Assembly (NCBI GenBank): GCA_940337035.1
Contig: OW679195.1
Coordinates: 175,928,015 to 175,992,014 of the forward strand
Source: Agriotes lineatus
Lineage: Eukaryota > Arthropoda > Insecta > Coleoptera > Elateridae
Direction: 5' to 3'
DNA length: 64,000 nt
Position 1 is the first letter of the stretch; every line of letters starts with the position of its first letter. Shown here in pieces: positions 47,030 through 60,260 of the stretch. The translations under genes were made by a program, and so were the position numbers. The notes beneath the pieces are model-generated. The model saw only the letters and a list, made by a program, of their open reading frames with translations, ran no database searches and was not told where the DNA came from.

Positions 47030-48120
47030 GGATCCCGTGATTGATGTTATAAGAGGTATGATAAAAAAAAGCTTTTGATTTAAACAACTAAATTGGAAAT
47101 AGCCAGACTTAGTTTGAAATTAATTTTCTGTATATTTTGATTTTTTCATAATCAAAACGGCCATGAAGCCAATAGCAAATATTGTTTATCTTTGATCACC
47201 ACTAAAAGTAGGCCTTTTAGCGCTAGCTTGTTTCACTAAAAGTGACGTTTTATAGTTTACCGTGGTTAAAGAAATCAGCTGTTTACTTTTAGCTCATGTG
47301 TTAAAAGTAAAGTGAGGTTATAAAACTACAATTTCGAACTGGAGGTGAAGTTGTAAAGTTATTCTAGTTGCTTCTTGCGTTACAGGTAAAGTGTTTTTGA
47401 AATAATTAAAGCGTTATGTAATGAATAGAGTCAGATGTGGAGTATTAATAATTACATTTCGTAACTGACCTTGACTACTGTCATTCGCCAGCCCGGTATG
47501 ACCTACTGTTTATTATGACATAAATTAGAAGTGTCGTAGATGCAAACCTTTGTTAAATCGATATTTATGGATTAATATCAGTAAAATTAAGGTCGTAGAT
47601 AAAATCTTGTATGCAACGCGTGCTAAAAGTCGTTTACGCAGGAGACATGTTATGAAACTCAGCCTTCGGCTTCGTTTCATAATTTTCATGTCTCGTGCAT
47701 AAACGTCAACTTTTAGCACTTGTTGCATAAATAGCTATTTGCCAACCAAAACATATTAACCGATTATATTACAAAAAAATGTTATTAATAAAAATTAAAA
47801 ATTGCGATCTATTGCAAATTTTCGGAAATATCGGCTTACTTTTATAAAACCGTATTTGCCATTGGGCGCTGATTAACGTAATTATTTTGAAGAAAAATCA
47901 GAAAATAATAACGTTGATCAGTGTCGACTAATAATTACATTCGAACCGGTACGGTGAGTACTTCATCTAATAAACGGGGTTTTATAACAATACGCTGATA
48001 TTTCTGAAAATTTGTAGTAGGCTATAATTTATCGTCTTAAACAACTTATTTGATATTATTTTTCTGTAAGATCAACGAGTAAGACTGAAATTTAATTTCA
48101 AATTAATAATAATATTTAAC
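47030..48120. mobile_element. relic of the 35.9-kb foldback family, split by element B
   Basis: The left part (47030-47197) starts GGTGGATCCCGTGATTGATGTT, similar to TGTGTCCCAGGATTGATGTT at 36346. The right part (47750-48120) has GATATTTCTGAAAATTTGTAG and TAATTTATCGTCTTAAACAACTT, resembling the GGCC-ATAATTTATCATTCTGAACAACTT blocks of the other copy. Strongly diverged. Element B copy C lies between. Confidence 0.5.
47198..47747 (+). mobile_element. hairpin element B, copy C
   Basis: Inverted relative to 31533-32093, so its hairpin (about 47620-47745) is at the right end. The apex is AGCC-TTC-GGCT (47661-47671). CTCA at 47658-47661 faces TTCG at 47671-47674, again a TC/TC mismatch that reads as tandem G.A on the other strand. 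The body carries CTAAAAGTAGGCC, GTTTCACTAAAAGTGAC and ACTTTTAGC blocks in the same order as the other copies. The ends were defined by comparison. Confidence 0.75.
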
Positions 48121-48124
48121 CTTT

Positions 48125-49680
48125 TTTTTTCTAAATTGTATAAGATAGGTGAATTTTTTGTGAATTGAAATTGTTAGCAAAAATGTCTGAAACGGTCTTA
48201 ATTTTTTTTTTCAATATTTATTTATTACGTACTTGCGTTTCATAAGGTTGTAGGATTTAATATGTGGAATGGTTTGATTTAATTTAAAAAAATAGGTACC
48301 TTTTCAACTTGTAAAGATATAAATGTATGTAATTAATTAAAGTTGTCTTTTTTTTAATTTAAATTTCAAGGGGAGAACTGGATAACTTATCAGTTCTGCT
48401 GGTATCGGTGTTACCAAATTTTCCCTGTGTGACAATAAATGCAAGAGCGAGTGGTTATTGACAAATTCCATTCTCTTCTTGTTTGGAAGATATGAAATCT
48501 GTGTAGTTTTTACCACTTTCCGTAAAGCGCAATACTCATATACATATATGGATAATTGGGAAATAAAGATGTTGCCAGAAATGTAAAAACAATTTTCAAA
48601 TTTCATAATTATTTTTACAAAATTGCGCATAAATACAAATTGCTTGTGAGTTAATGTAATAAATTGGAAGTAGCCATTTTTTTCCTATTTTTAAACTAGA
48701 TCAAATATGAGTTTTCGTAAAGGTGTAACGAAACCGCAACAGGTTAATATTTGACTTTTTATTTTCATTCTGGAGAGATGCACACGTTGTTTATGAAAGT
48801 GGCAGAATATCCAATAGTACTGTAAGGTTTTTAGAGGAGCCCAATTGACTATGCCTTATAAAAAGTAGGGAAACTTTAAATCAATCTTAATTCTTTGCTT
48901 TTAAGTTACAAATACACTTGTACGAGGAATCTTTATACATTTTAATTGTTTAAATAGTAAAACTACATATATGTTAACTAGCCAAAGAAGTCTAAAGCGA
49001 TCTTTATTTGTTTCTAAATACAATAGTTTTAAATATTGCTAGTAGAAGAATATTAGTTTACATTAATTTAGTAGTTTTATAATTGTCAAAAATGATGCTA
49101 ATTAATTATTTTTGATTATTTAAAAAGCTGTTGCAAGATATTAGTTTTGATAAAAGAAATATTTACGATGAAAATGTGTATACGCCCAGTAAAATTACAT
49201 ATAGTTGTTGTAGTACTTGAAGTACGTTGTTATTATTTATTGTTTAGTTTAGAGTTTTTTTAATGTCAAACTGCTATTTCTAGATGGTAAATGTTATTTA
49301 ATAAACGATTTTTTAAGTTAATTTTAAACTGCACCACGATGATTGCAAGTATAATTTTCAATTCTTAAAAAACTGTTCCTCTTCCATTATAATTTTCAAA
49401 AAGAATACGAATATATATATATATAATTTAACAACAAGTTTTACAGTTTTTGTGGATAGTACGGCTTATTATATAATAAATCAAACATTAATTATTTATT
49501 GAACCCGATAACAGTTGTAACTGTAGTTCCTATGAAAGATATTTAAACCGATTGTTCTAAAGTTTACAAAACTTTCACTAATCGTGCGCAAGCTGAAACG
49601 TAGCTAATTCATACCGAAATATTTACGTGCGAGAAATATTACATAAAGTTATCAACAAGTGAAACAGTACTAAGGGCTGG
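48125..49680. other. unassigned AT-rich sequence
   Basis: No repeat recognised. The 97-codon - strand frame at 48337-48630 has no motif I can name. If the splice donor at 49681-49686 is real, this would be first-intron sequence. Confidence 0.35.
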
Positions 49681-49785
49681 ACTTACCTGTGACTTTCGTA
49701 ATTCCGGGTCCAAGTGTAACGGTAATGGTTGCGGGAGCACTGCACGAAGACCGCTCGGTGAAGACGTCGGCAGGTTTTATACCAC
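49681..49785 (-). promoter_or_regulatory. candidate promoter and noncoding first exon of a host gene
   Basis: In a GC-rich island (about 49690-49910) on the - strand there is a TATAAAA box (49781-49775). It is followed by TGCAGTGC (49744-49737), close to the arthropod initiator TCAGT. About 54 nt later comes a strong splice donor CAG-GTAAGT, with its GT at 49686-49685. There is no ATG between initiator and donor, so exon 1 would be 5' untranslated. Against this, the TATA-to-initiator spacing is about 40 bp instead of about 30, and no downstream exon was found in the window. Confidence 0.3.
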
Positions 49786-49789
49786 CTGT

Positions 49790-50412
49790 GGTGCAAAGCG
49801 CAGCCTCCACACCGCCTATCATGCTCTCGAGGGCGGCGTGCTATATAGGTGATCTACACCGTTTTGATTTTTAGGATTTTATTGCCCCCCTGGGCGGACG
49901 CTAAGGGCCCATTCGCAGTATGAGCTGCGTAAAAAAATTAAAGCAACCCTTTTCTCAGATTACCTTTTATTCATAAATTTAAAAATTGCATATATTTCTA
50001 CGTGTGGAATGACGCACCCTAATGTCTACCTGCATTTTTTTACCCGAACTCAATCTAACTTAAACTAATATAACCTAACGTAATGTAACCTAACATAATT
50101 AGCTTTTACCAGTTAGTAATAGTTTTTCTTGACTATTTCCCACATCTCTTATTATCCAATGAAAAGCCATGCTTTTTCAAAATTCAACCAATCGTGTGTT
50201 TTTGTAGTGGCAAAAAATCGAAATTTTCCCTTGGGATTTTGTCAGTTTCTTTTGCCACTTGCATCCACGGCAACCACCAAATATGTTGCTTTAATCAAGG
50301 TGGTATTTAAGAAACGTCATTTAAACTGTCATTGCGCATCAGTATAAATGTCAAACTGGACCCATATTTGGGAAATAGTCCACAAAATGTATTTCGGGCT
50401 CATGATTTTGCT
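49790..50412. other. unassigned sequence upstream of the candidate promoter
   Basis: GC-rich to about 49910, then AT-rich. A run of TAACCTAAC-like units at about 50055-50100 is short and irregular, not a telomere array. No gene. Confidence 0.4.
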
Positions 50413-50415
50413 CGG

Positions 50416-50570
50416 CAAATGTTTTACTCAAGATTTGTTGTTTTTTTGGCAATGCCCCTCGACAAACTAACTTTGACAAATTCCCGAGCCGAAGGCGAGG
50501 GAATTTGATCAAATTAGTTTGTCTTGTGACATTGCCAAAACAAAATACTTTCGTAAAACATTTTTACCGG
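50416..50570. repeat. hairpin element with GCC-GAA-GGC apex
   Basis: Arms of about 75 bp (AAATGTTTTAC, GGCAATG, GACAAACTAA and complements). The apex is CGAGCC-GAA-GGCGAG at 50485-50499, so GA faces GA as tandem G.A pairs on the + strand, closed by a three-base GAA loop. A second mismatch, TC at 50428-50429 against TC at 50551-50552, lies near the base. The apex 14-mer equals, in complement, that of element D although the arms are unrelated. Downstream (50640-50710) AAAAGTTAGCCCTAACTTTT is another small palindrome. Confidence 0.75.
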
Positions 50571-50574
50571 CAAA

Positions 50575-53500
50575 AGCATTATTACTGACAATTTAATGCA
50601 TACACTAAAAATCCCATAAGCCGCGGATTTTTTGTCACTATGACCGCGGTAAAAGTTAGCCCTAACTTTTCCAGCGACAAAACGGAACCTAACTTTTAAA
50701 ACGGTCTAATTCTAAAATAATTTTTGCCTTGTTTGTTAATTTAGAGACATCTAAACTACCTAATATATAAATTAAATATGTATTCATTAAATTGTCGTAC
50801 CGAATTACACTCAAGCTTTTTTTTTATCGAAGTAAACTTAACATTTATCATTCGAGTTTCCTTGCTTTTAGGCAATTCAACTCAAAAAACTGCCAGAATG
50901 AAATTACCAAGCAAGAAATTCTCATTTAAATGTCAAGTTTACTTCGACAAAAAAAAAGCTCTCGTGTAATTATAAGTGGCAATATGCAACTATTATTTCT
51001 ACAGTGACAGACAGAATTTGCTGAATGGGATTTAAGAGAATTATTTTGATATTCGTTTGTGATCTTGAGATATTTTGAATAATTTAAAACAGCTAAAAAA
51101 TAAAGTCAAAAACGACCAAATCTTCCCGTTGAAAACTTGGTAACAAATTCAAATGATTACTGTAAATATAGAATTTGTAAGCCTACAATATATATTCTAA
51201 ACGTATGCTGTGTCTACCTACCACTCTGTGTGTGTCGCTTTCGCAGCAATATCTAACAGTAGTGGCATAAGATTTATTGCTACAGGATGCTGTGCCTGCC
51301 TGCGTCACTGTTCCAGCTTTTCCATCCAACGGCATGTAACTAAACTACAACGACCACGAAAAGCGTGTTTGCCGACGTACCAGCACAGTTAAGCACGTTT
51401 CCTCTATCACTTCTTTTTCTTTATTTACAACTGAATTTGAAAAATTCTAGTCTTAATGAAGCTCAAGCTGTATAAGCAGTTGCCCTTATTTGAAACGGCA
51501 CATAGTATTATGATACATAAAGATCAATCATATTAAATTAAAATTAAAAGAAATAAAATTGGTATATTGATATAATCAAATTTAGAAAAATTAAAAAATA
51601 TTTGTTGGCTGAATTGAATTTGGTAATGCAGTGTTCAGGGTGGAGGTTATAGTGGACTGTATAATTTTAATTTGGACAATTAAAAAGGGTTGGCTAGAGG
51701 TTAGGTGAATACAGAACAGATGTTAAAACTGTATTCTTTATTTGACTAGAACATTTCCTATTTATATACATTAATTATGACGTAAATTACAAGGTTCATG
51801 TTATTTTGCCCTAATTTCAGCTGGCATATGCACTTGCGTATTCAATTTCATAACAAACAGATAGCAAGTTTGCAAAATTGCAGTTTGTCGATCGGTCATT
51901 CGACCAGTACTGGTGATAAACGCTGACAGCTTTTGTTGTAATTTCCGCAAGTAACAGTTCGCTTACGAAATATATGCATATTTAATTTTAAAAGTTAAAA
52001 TTATGTTTTGGTTCCTAAACAGCAGATTTAATTAAAAATATTTTATTTGAAAAGTTATAACATTTGAGTATCTTACATTGGTGATGGAAGATAAGATAAT
52101 GTTAGTATGAGACAAATATGCTTGCTCTGTAATAATATAATTGTAGTATGTATAGATCAGATTAGGTGATTTTAAAAGTGGGAATCAATAATCGTAACTA
52201 TATAAGATAAAATATTTGTTTAAAAAACATGATTGAATAACAAACTAAATTACAGACAGATGTATTTGAAAAATCCAGTGAAAATTAATAAAAACTAGAA
52301 ATTTTGATTTTAATTTTAAAAATAATCGGGCTTATACAAATAAAAAGGTATTTAACAAGATTACAAAACGAATATAAGTGAGAAGATGGTTTAGAGTTGA
52401 TGTGGGTATACAATCATGAAGAGATTGTGGAATACAGTTTAATTAGCTACAAAGAAGAAGAAGGCGACAACATTTGGATAGATATGGATTTATTGGTGCA
52501 TTGCAAGTTATAATTGACATTCGCTGTTGGAGTTGGAGATTCTACAGAGAACTGGAAGCTGTTTGCTGAGGTTTGCTGGCTTGATTTGGTTGCTACAGAT
52601 TAGGAGCTGTGGACAAAGGAAATTAGTTTGGGAATTATCTGCTAGTTGGAGTTTACCAGAGGGCTGAGGTCGACGGTCGCATACTAGGAGTTCAAGGAGT
52701 AAAGTTGGATCTACATGAGCTTGGAGTTTTGACTTTTGGGAAGTTTCTTGGTTGATTGAAGGTACATTAAGGATAGGCTGACATTGACCATGGCTGAGAA
52801 TCATCGGGATTATTGGTGTTTGATGTGAGTAGCTGTAAAAGTAAAAGGAAGTCAGGTTTGTGGTAGTTATATTTGATAAGGAATTAAGAAACAAATAATT
52901 GAGTAAAATAACTTAATAACAATACTTACTTTGGTAAAATAATCATTGATTTGTGAAAGAGAAAGGATATTTGTCAATTTTGATATTTTTGTGCTGTTAT
53001 ACTGGTTAAAAGTCAAACTGACATTTAATAACAGTCATTGAACTAACAATTCATATAAAAAATTTGAATATTTAAAAATAGATAACTTGATTGATGAACC
53101 CGCCCTAATGAGAGTCTCAAATGTATTACATAATTTTAAAAGTACAAATGTATATTCATTGTAGTTTAAAATAGCACAAAAGGTGTTTGCTAGTCATCTC
53201 AAATTGTTGGGAGATATAAAATATTAAAATAGCTATCCTAACCGTGGTGCTAAAAACACAATATATTCGTCAAGTTTCTAGAATCTTCCAAATTACTTCT
53301 TTCGTGGTTACACAGCTGTGAAATAGATATGGAAAATTTGACCAATACACAAAAAAGCGACTCGAATCCAAGACAGATTGCTTATTTTTTTCTTTATTGT
53401 GATGGCGTACCGCTATTTAAGCCCCGTCGCAGTACAAACAGTGAATCTGTTTGTAGTGCAAAAGACAGTAGATAGTTTAAATCTCATTTTAAACTTTCTG

Positions 53501-53655
53501 TTATTGCTAGGAACATTAGATGAATAATCTACATATGGTAGAAGAGAACTTCTTGGAGCACTAATTATTCCTTAATTTTCAGTCACTACTTAACTCTGTC
53601 CACTTTTTCTCGTTTCTGTAAGTTTCCTTAAAATAAAAGTATCTTCCTTGCTTAT
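50575..53655. other. unassigned sequence, about 3 kb
   Basis: No repeat or gene recognised. The longest non-repeat frame of the window (52508-52894, - strand, 128 codons) lies here but shows no known domain, start context or splice signals I can defend. Confidence 0.35.
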
Positions 53656-53659
53656 AAAA

Positions 53660-54375
53660 TTAGCTGATAACAGCCCGCTGAAGTTATTGGACAGAAGAAA
53701 ATCGGTGACCTCGTAGGTTCTTTTCAAATTTTTGAATAAATCATAGTCGTGGAAGCTATATCGGAACTATACACTGGATGATCTACGTAGCTCAAGGAAT
53801 CTTAATTTGTGCATTAATATTTGAACAGGTTTGATATTGTGCACCCCTGGATTGTAGTGCCGAATCAGAACCTCTTCTCTCAACAAATTTACACCATTTT
53901 CCTGCACAGCACGATGTAGTTTATCAAGTGTGATAGAATAAAAAATATTACCTAATAGTCCCGAAAACCTGTCGCCATAAGCTTCTATGCAGAGGCTTGT
54001 TTGTGTTCAACATTTGTGGAGGCGATGAACCTGTAAGGACCCACTGTATTGGTTTCTGCTTAGTCTCAGGATTCCGACAATGGGTCCAGGTTTCATCTCT
54101 TGTTACTATTTTGCACACCATGTCTGAATCTTTTTACACTAAATCCAAATTCCTTCAAGAAATCTCTTGACGACAAGCATTCTATTTACGAGTAGTAGGA
54201 CCCATCTAGCTAACAATTTGCTCATTCCAAGCTTTTCTTGCAACATGTGCAGGACAGTTGATTGGGATATCCTCAATGCTACAGTGATTTCTGTTACCTT
54301 CAAACATCGGTTGACCTGGTCTTGGATTTCTTTCTACTGATACTTGACTCCAACGGAACTACATACGTAGCAACG
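53660..54375 (-). pseudogene. degraded mariner transposase
   Basis: The - strand frames read VNRCLKVTEITVALRISQST and VLHMLQEKLGMSKLLARWVL (about 54310-54190), the mariner DNA-binding half (cf. GISxGSVxxILHExLGMxKxxARWVPR). WTHCRNPETKQKPIQW (about 54085-54035) follows, after the position of the first catalytic aspartate. Then come a KVMASVFW-like trace and DKLHRAVQENG...LLREEVLIRHYNPGVHN (about 53935-53850), cf. RRAIQ.KR..L..GVxLLHDNARPH. Many stops; the second aspartate region is altered. Different in sequence from the other mariner fragments. Confidence 0.7.
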
Positions 54376-54379
54376 TAAC

Positions 54380-55555
54380 CAGTATTTTATTTTATCCAAT
54401 ACCACTAAAATAAACAATATTGAGAGGTGCGAATAACATGTTGTACAGCACGCGTAGTGTTACGAAGTATTATCTACAAAAAAAAATTACACCACACGGC
54501 CTACAACATCGTGGTTGTAAGTAATATCCACATAACACTACTTGTATAGTAAATAACTATTACACACGCTTTGTCCATTATCACCATTGCTGCCAGCATC
54601 TCTTCATGTATAATTTTCGGTCCGTGGCCCTCCAAAGAGTTTTATTATGCTTCGGTGCTCTAATTTAATTAAACTCATCTTTAATGACAAACTGATACAC
54701 AAAAAAGCCATAAGTAGATAATTTTTGCACAGTAACTATTCACACATAGTATATTACGGTACAATAACGTTTTTGCTATAATATTCACTTATTTCAAGGC
54801 TAGGTAGATTATTAATCGAGTGTCCCTCGTACGATTCTTGTTAAAACAGAATTTCGGCTTAGGCCGCCTGGTCTTTGTCGATGAACGCCCAGTATTCTCT
54901 GGCTTAATGTGCCTTTTTAACAATAATAATTCAAGTAACCGCGAAAGCCTCAAACAATATATGTCCCTCGTATGTTTGAAAACTTATCAGTTCATGATAT
55001 AGTTATTATAGCTATAAGCTGCAAAATGAATGCATTCAGTATGTATTCATCGTTTGTATTAGACAGAAAAACGTAGGAGGAGTTTTTGCGGTATATAGGA
55101 TATTGGTAATGATTCAATAAAGCCCCAATACATTTTAGAATATTAAGGTTTAAATTTAACGTTTTAATTCTAAAATTGAAATTGATATGATAAAATGTAA
55201 TACATTTCCGAATATATGTATTAAACCGATAGAAAAGCTCTTCGTAGCAATATCCGAAATATGTCGTACATTAAGTGTCCGTTATCTCCGAATGCATGAA
55301 GCAGTGGTTCCACACCATCAATTGACAGTAACTTCCTTGGAATCCTCGAAACCCTGAAACGAAAAGAACAGGAGCGTGGAGGCTGCTGCAGGTTCAAATA
55401 TTTTGTTTCGATTTGATACGATATTGAAGATACTGTATTTGACAAGGAATACAACAAATCCATGCTGATAAGGAGGCAGACTAACAACTAATCATAGCTT
55501 AGCAAGATCGATGTGGAGAGTACAGAAACAAAAAGTATAGGAGAAATCGGAATTT
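54380..55555. other. unassigned AT-rich sequence
   Basis: No gene recognised. It may include the 5' part of the mariner relic, whose terminal repeats were not found. Confidence 0.35.
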
Positions 55556-55559
55556 ATAA

Positions 55560-55730
55560 AGGTGGCAATAAATAAATTAAAAGATGAAGACAGAAGAAAG
55601 ACATATCAAGAAGAGGCGGATAAGAAATTCCACAAACTTGAAGCAGAAATAATGGAAGCGACATTGGAAAGGAGACGGAAATATCCAAGGAAATATTGTA
55701 CGAAGGAGGAAAACAAAATGGTGAAGTAAT
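55560..55730 (+). pseudogene. possible LINE linker fragment
   Basis: A short Lys/Glu-rich frame (KLKDEDRRKTYQEEADKKFH) resembles the linker between endonuclease and reverse transcriptase in the LINE family of this window. No catalytic motif is present, so this is a weak assignment; simple purine-rich sequence is the alternative. Confidence 0.25.
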
Positions 55731-55734
55731 GAGG

Positions 55735-57178
55735 TAAAACAGGTGAAAGAAAAGAAGAAAGCTTGAAGGAAATATATGCGAACTAGATCACAACATTATT
55801 ATTACTGTCATTCGTTACTTTTTCATTCACTGTTTTTATACTTCTGCGCTGTCATGATCTCCAATATGGGCTAGTGATGACAGATTATATCTTTTATCTG
55901 AATTTTTAAGAAGCTCAAGAGTTCTTTTTACTTCCAAGCCACGATACGCTTAGCTACTTAGCTGATTTTGTTTACTCTTTTGTTTAATACTTTTCTGTAC
56001 TGATTCCTTAAACCAGTGTTTCTCAACCAATCTAATACACTTTAGAACATATGCCATGGTACCTCATTATAAGGAAACTATGTTAGAAATGCAGCTTCTG
56101 GTGATAGTGGAACTCTTTTTTAATAAAAAAAATGGTTTTTTGCTGTGTTGGCTACGTTGGTGGATATGAAAATTATAAATTTATTGGAATGGATGTCGAT
56201 TCATATGGAAGAAGTGAAGAAAGAGATGATGACCTACTAGGTGCAAATCAGTCAGTTCATTATGTAATTATGGAGACAAAGCTTTTTCTTCAAACAAGAA
56301 TTAATTAAGATTACACCCACAAACTTAATCTGAAGATGACAAGGAGAAACAAATTAAATTAATGTCCATTCTTTCCTACAACTTATAGATCATCTTCAAA
56401 CCAATGATCTCGATGATTTGCATGGAAAAGCGAAATAATCAAATGATTTAGATAATAATTTTAGAAATGTAATTATTATTATTATTAATTAAAAAGGGTT
56501 GTTCCTCATTGTCGTAAACTGCAGCTTTGTATTACTAAATTATATAATTCAAACCTGTTTTGCTTAATTTTTATCTTTGGTTCTTAACTTTTTATTACTC
56601 TACTTTGAATACTGTATATTGTAAAGTTCTTTCTTCTTTCTACTATGTCATCATAATTTGAATAATTCTTAATCCCTTTCGTGCTAGAGATAAAAAGACT
56701 GCAATAATTATTTTCAGTTGACCACCATCAATGCACAGGCCTAGACACGTTATTAGAATAATGCCTGTAGTCGAGCGACAATGTCTTGTGAATGAAAACT
56801 GGCAAAAAACCAACCCCATGCAAACCTACATGTGGGTTTAATACTATAGCTGCGGACACTCTTCTGATTTTTCTGATGCAAAGTATATTTGCTGAAGGAA
56901 AACCTTTTTAATGCTTTGTTTTCTTTCAGTGAATCCTCGGAATATATCATTCATTATGATCTTACAATAATGCAAAAGATTGAAAAAAACACTATGTTGA
57001 ACTGACACTGTTACAAAATATGGAGGTTCGCATGTTTGCTTTCCTAACTTTGATCAAATTTAGAAATAAAACTTTTTAGTAAAAAGTATGGTTGATTGTT
57101 TAGAAGGAACATAATGCACTACAACGTAACAGAAACGATGTAAATAAATTTTATTTTCTCTTGACTTGTTAAACGGTC
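55735..57178. other. unassigned AT-rich sequence
   Basis: Nothing recognised. Confidence 0.4.
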
Positions 57179-57180
57179 AT

Positions 57181-57300
57181 TTACTGTCGTCTGAACTGAC
57201 TTAGTAAATGAGTCTTGACAGGCCAGGTGCCTGTAAAGTTTTACTGTCGTCTGAACTGACCGGTAAATGAGTCTTTACAAGCCAGGTGCCTGTAAAATTC
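57181..57300. repeat. tandem duplication of a 60-bp unit
   Basis: Two adjacent 60-bp copies start TTACTGTCGTCTGAACTGAC and contain GTAAATGAGTCTT and GCCAGGTGCCTGTAAA. They differ at a handful of positions. A further partial match (GACTTTACAAGC) follows at 57310. No coding. Confidence 0.85.
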
Positions 57301-57406
57301 TGCCATCGCGACTTTACAAGCAGCTTGTTTTTTAATAGATACATCCTTTATTAATCACTAATATGAATTGTTAGGATTTTCAGCAAGAGGAAATAAAACG
57401 TTGTAC

Positions 57407-57526
57407 GCGGCTCGCCTGCAATTAGCCTTTATTTAGGCTCACCGGATTACAGGGCTCGCTCAACGTCGCTCTCCCTGCAAATTATCCGGCTCGCTCATAA
57501 AGGCTAATTTACTAAGCTTGCCACGT
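57407..57526. repeat. hairpin element with CTCGCT/CGCTCT apex
   Basis: ATTAGCCTTTAT, CCGGAT and CAGGG (left) pair with complements on the right. Inside, CTCGCTC (57455-57461) faces TCGCTCT (57466-57472). The only Watson-Crick pairs there are G-C and C-G in the middle; all other facing bases are C.T or T.C, so G.A on the - strand. GGCTC (57437-57441) and CGGCTCGCTC (57487-57496) form another unpaired zone of the same composition. Same apex principle as the other hairpins, different arms. Confidence 0.6.
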
Positions 57527-57529
57527 AAA

Positions 57530-60245
57530 TAACTATTATCGGTTTCAGGATATTAAGCTTTTGTTTGTTTACATATACAAAAGTGGGCTGGTAACCATCT
57601 CATAACTGTATCTGTACGGTAATATTCCTTCACCCTACATGGCAGCCATTACTATACTGCCACCGATAAACTATTGAACAAACCACGGATGATAACATTC
57701 CTAGATATGTTAATAGCTATAGAAAGATCAGTTGCCTGAGAACAATAAAATGCTAGGTGTTGAGGCAAACACATTTTACACAGTTGTGCATAAAGAAAAC
57801 TCACGGCTAAATTTAATTAGAAGTTCCTAGTAAAACCAAATATTTTAAAAGTACTTAAATGCGCTTACGGTGCTAAATAATCTATTTAATAATTATGCAA
57901 TATAAATTAAGAGCTACTAAAATGTCGAGAATGTACAAATGCCACAGACGTTAAGTACATACAGCAAGCTTAAGTCCTATTTATTTTATAATGTTTAAAT
58001 GCAACTATGACCAACAAATATGTAATTATTTTACTGTTTGATTAATAATTAATTTTTTGCCGTTTCTACTTAAACGGGTATGGTTGCAGACTTTTCCCGA
58101 TTATACAAGTCAGTTGCGGAAGCGTTCAAAAAACGAATTTTACTATTTCTTTCGCGACGCGTCCCTTGCACACGATTTATTTCTGAAAAAGTTCTGCTTT
58201 TATACAGCCTCTTCGCTAAAACGAGATAATAGACTACTGAAACTTGGCGTATTTCAAAAATCAATACGTTGAACACGTAACGGAGTCACTAAGTTGATCA
58301 ATCCTCAAAATTGAAATCAATATAAAATCATCAAACCGTTTTTTATTTTCTACAGTTCAATGACTACAGTTGTCGTTATTGTCATCTGAAGAGTAGTTTA
58401 TGAGCTAGAGTAACAGGACTACACACAAATGTGTACTTGAAGTAGCATAACGGACGCACCTTGATGCATAAGTGCACGTGAACTTGGTTTCGCCCTCTAT
58501 CTATACAATCCAGAATTTATAATCTATTGCATTTTTGTTTTCTAGTAGTTTGTCTCCATTGAAATAAATAATTTGTTTCATGTGTCATTCTACTTGTCCA
58601 GTATCGTTTTTCACAACCATAGCCAATTTGTAAATACCTGTACAAATGGTGGATACGCTTGGTTTTCAGTCGTCCCGCTATAATAAAAAACTCGAAATAC
58701 CTAGCTCTAATACAATAGTGATTTGTAAAACTTCAATAACGTTCGTGTTTTAATTTAATTCAAATCGCAAGTTTTTTGTAATTTGCTATTCTTAAATACA
58801 AGGGAAATACTATCCATTTTATAACATCCACATATCACGCAATCACAGTCGCGGGATTAGAAAGCTGTGCATTGTAAATTTAGTCAATGTTGAACCTTTT
58901 ATTTGGATATACTATTCCAAGTAGATATAAATGGGTCGAATGTACGACTAGTGCTACCAGTTCTGGATTCTGGGTCAATAGAAGTATTGAACAAAGCATC
59001 TTATTCAATTTACTAGGACCAGAAAATGCAAGCGAAACCTATAAAAGAAACAAATTTATGCAGAAATTTTACTATTTTTAGTTTTCTTTTTAAATAGTTT
59101 AATTAAAATGCTTACTTATCTGTTGACATTGATATTTAAAGGTTCAGTAATATTTCGAAATTGTTTCAGCAGGTTCGACATTTTCTGATGAAATTCGTAA
59201 CATTCTGTACTTGCTTTGTAAATCTATGTGGTTGGTTGTCGTACGATGTGATGCGGTGGTGCAGTAACTTGCTAGTTCTGATTAGGAATTCTAGTGTCAT
59301 TGCGTTACATTGTGTTGGTATTAGTCTATTTTTGTTTTAGTTGCTTAGGGACAGGAAAATAAAAATATATAAAAACTGGTACATAAGCAAAAGATGTGTC
59401 AAGGCTTTGTAAAATTTCGATTTGATCTCAAATTAAATGAGAGATTTATTTATCGGTAAAGAATAGCTCTTCATTCATTATGGTTTCCGATTAGTGTTGT
59501 ATGAACCGTTTCGGGATAAACACCTAGACGGTGGAGTTGAATTAATTCAGTAGTTATTGTTTGGTAAGTCATTATTATCCTTATCAGCAGCTTTGTGGTG
59601 CAATTTCATTCTATTCTTTAGGACTACACCTTAGGATTATTTGGCGTAGGACTGCAGAAAGCATGTTTAAAAGCCGTTCAATACCTCGAGTAAGATGAGT
59701 AAATGACAGACTTCTGTGAACTAATAACATCTTTGTTGCAGGACTTTTTCGTTTTGAGGATTTTATTGGATTAGATGTATTTTAATCCCTTTTCTTTGCT
59801 GTTCTACAGGGTTTATTTCCATCTTCAGGAATTTGCGTGTGACAGGTGTTTGCAACGTCTGGTACAGAACCGGTGCAAAATTGAGACCACATCAGTTGCT
59901 GTGATCTACATTTGAGGCTACAACTATCAATTTATTTACATGTTATTAAAACATTTGATCACAATTACAGTGTATTAAGGTGATGTGAATAGCACTTTCT
60001 TTTGCCAGACTTAATGAGGCAGTAATGTGTAATATGTATTTCCTAGGTAATTACTTTTAATTTGGAATATTTGGGTATATGCTAAACCTATATATATAAT
60101 TACCAATTTACTGAGAGAGCCTCGTGATCACGTTGCGAATTTGGCATGTGTTGCTAAATTCAGTATTATCTGTATCTACATATATGCGTATAGATATATG
60201 AGTACGAGAAACTGCCTATTTTGTACATCAAATAATATAGTATGA
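57530..60245. other. unassigned sequence, about 2.7 kb
   Basis: No gene or repeat recognised. Opposed open frames at about 58060-58275 on both strands have no known motif. Confidence 0.35.
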
Positions 60246-60260
60246 TTTTAAAAAAAGAAT

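Noticed and set aside
50055..50100. TAACCTAAC-like run as a telomeric repeat
   Set aside because: Units are irregular and few; the insect TTAGG repeat would be regular and longer.
52508..52894. 128-codon - strand open frame, longest outside repeats and transposases
   Set aside because: No recognisable domain, composition typical of translated AT-rich DNA, no splice or start evidence; kept only as a note in the unassigned region.
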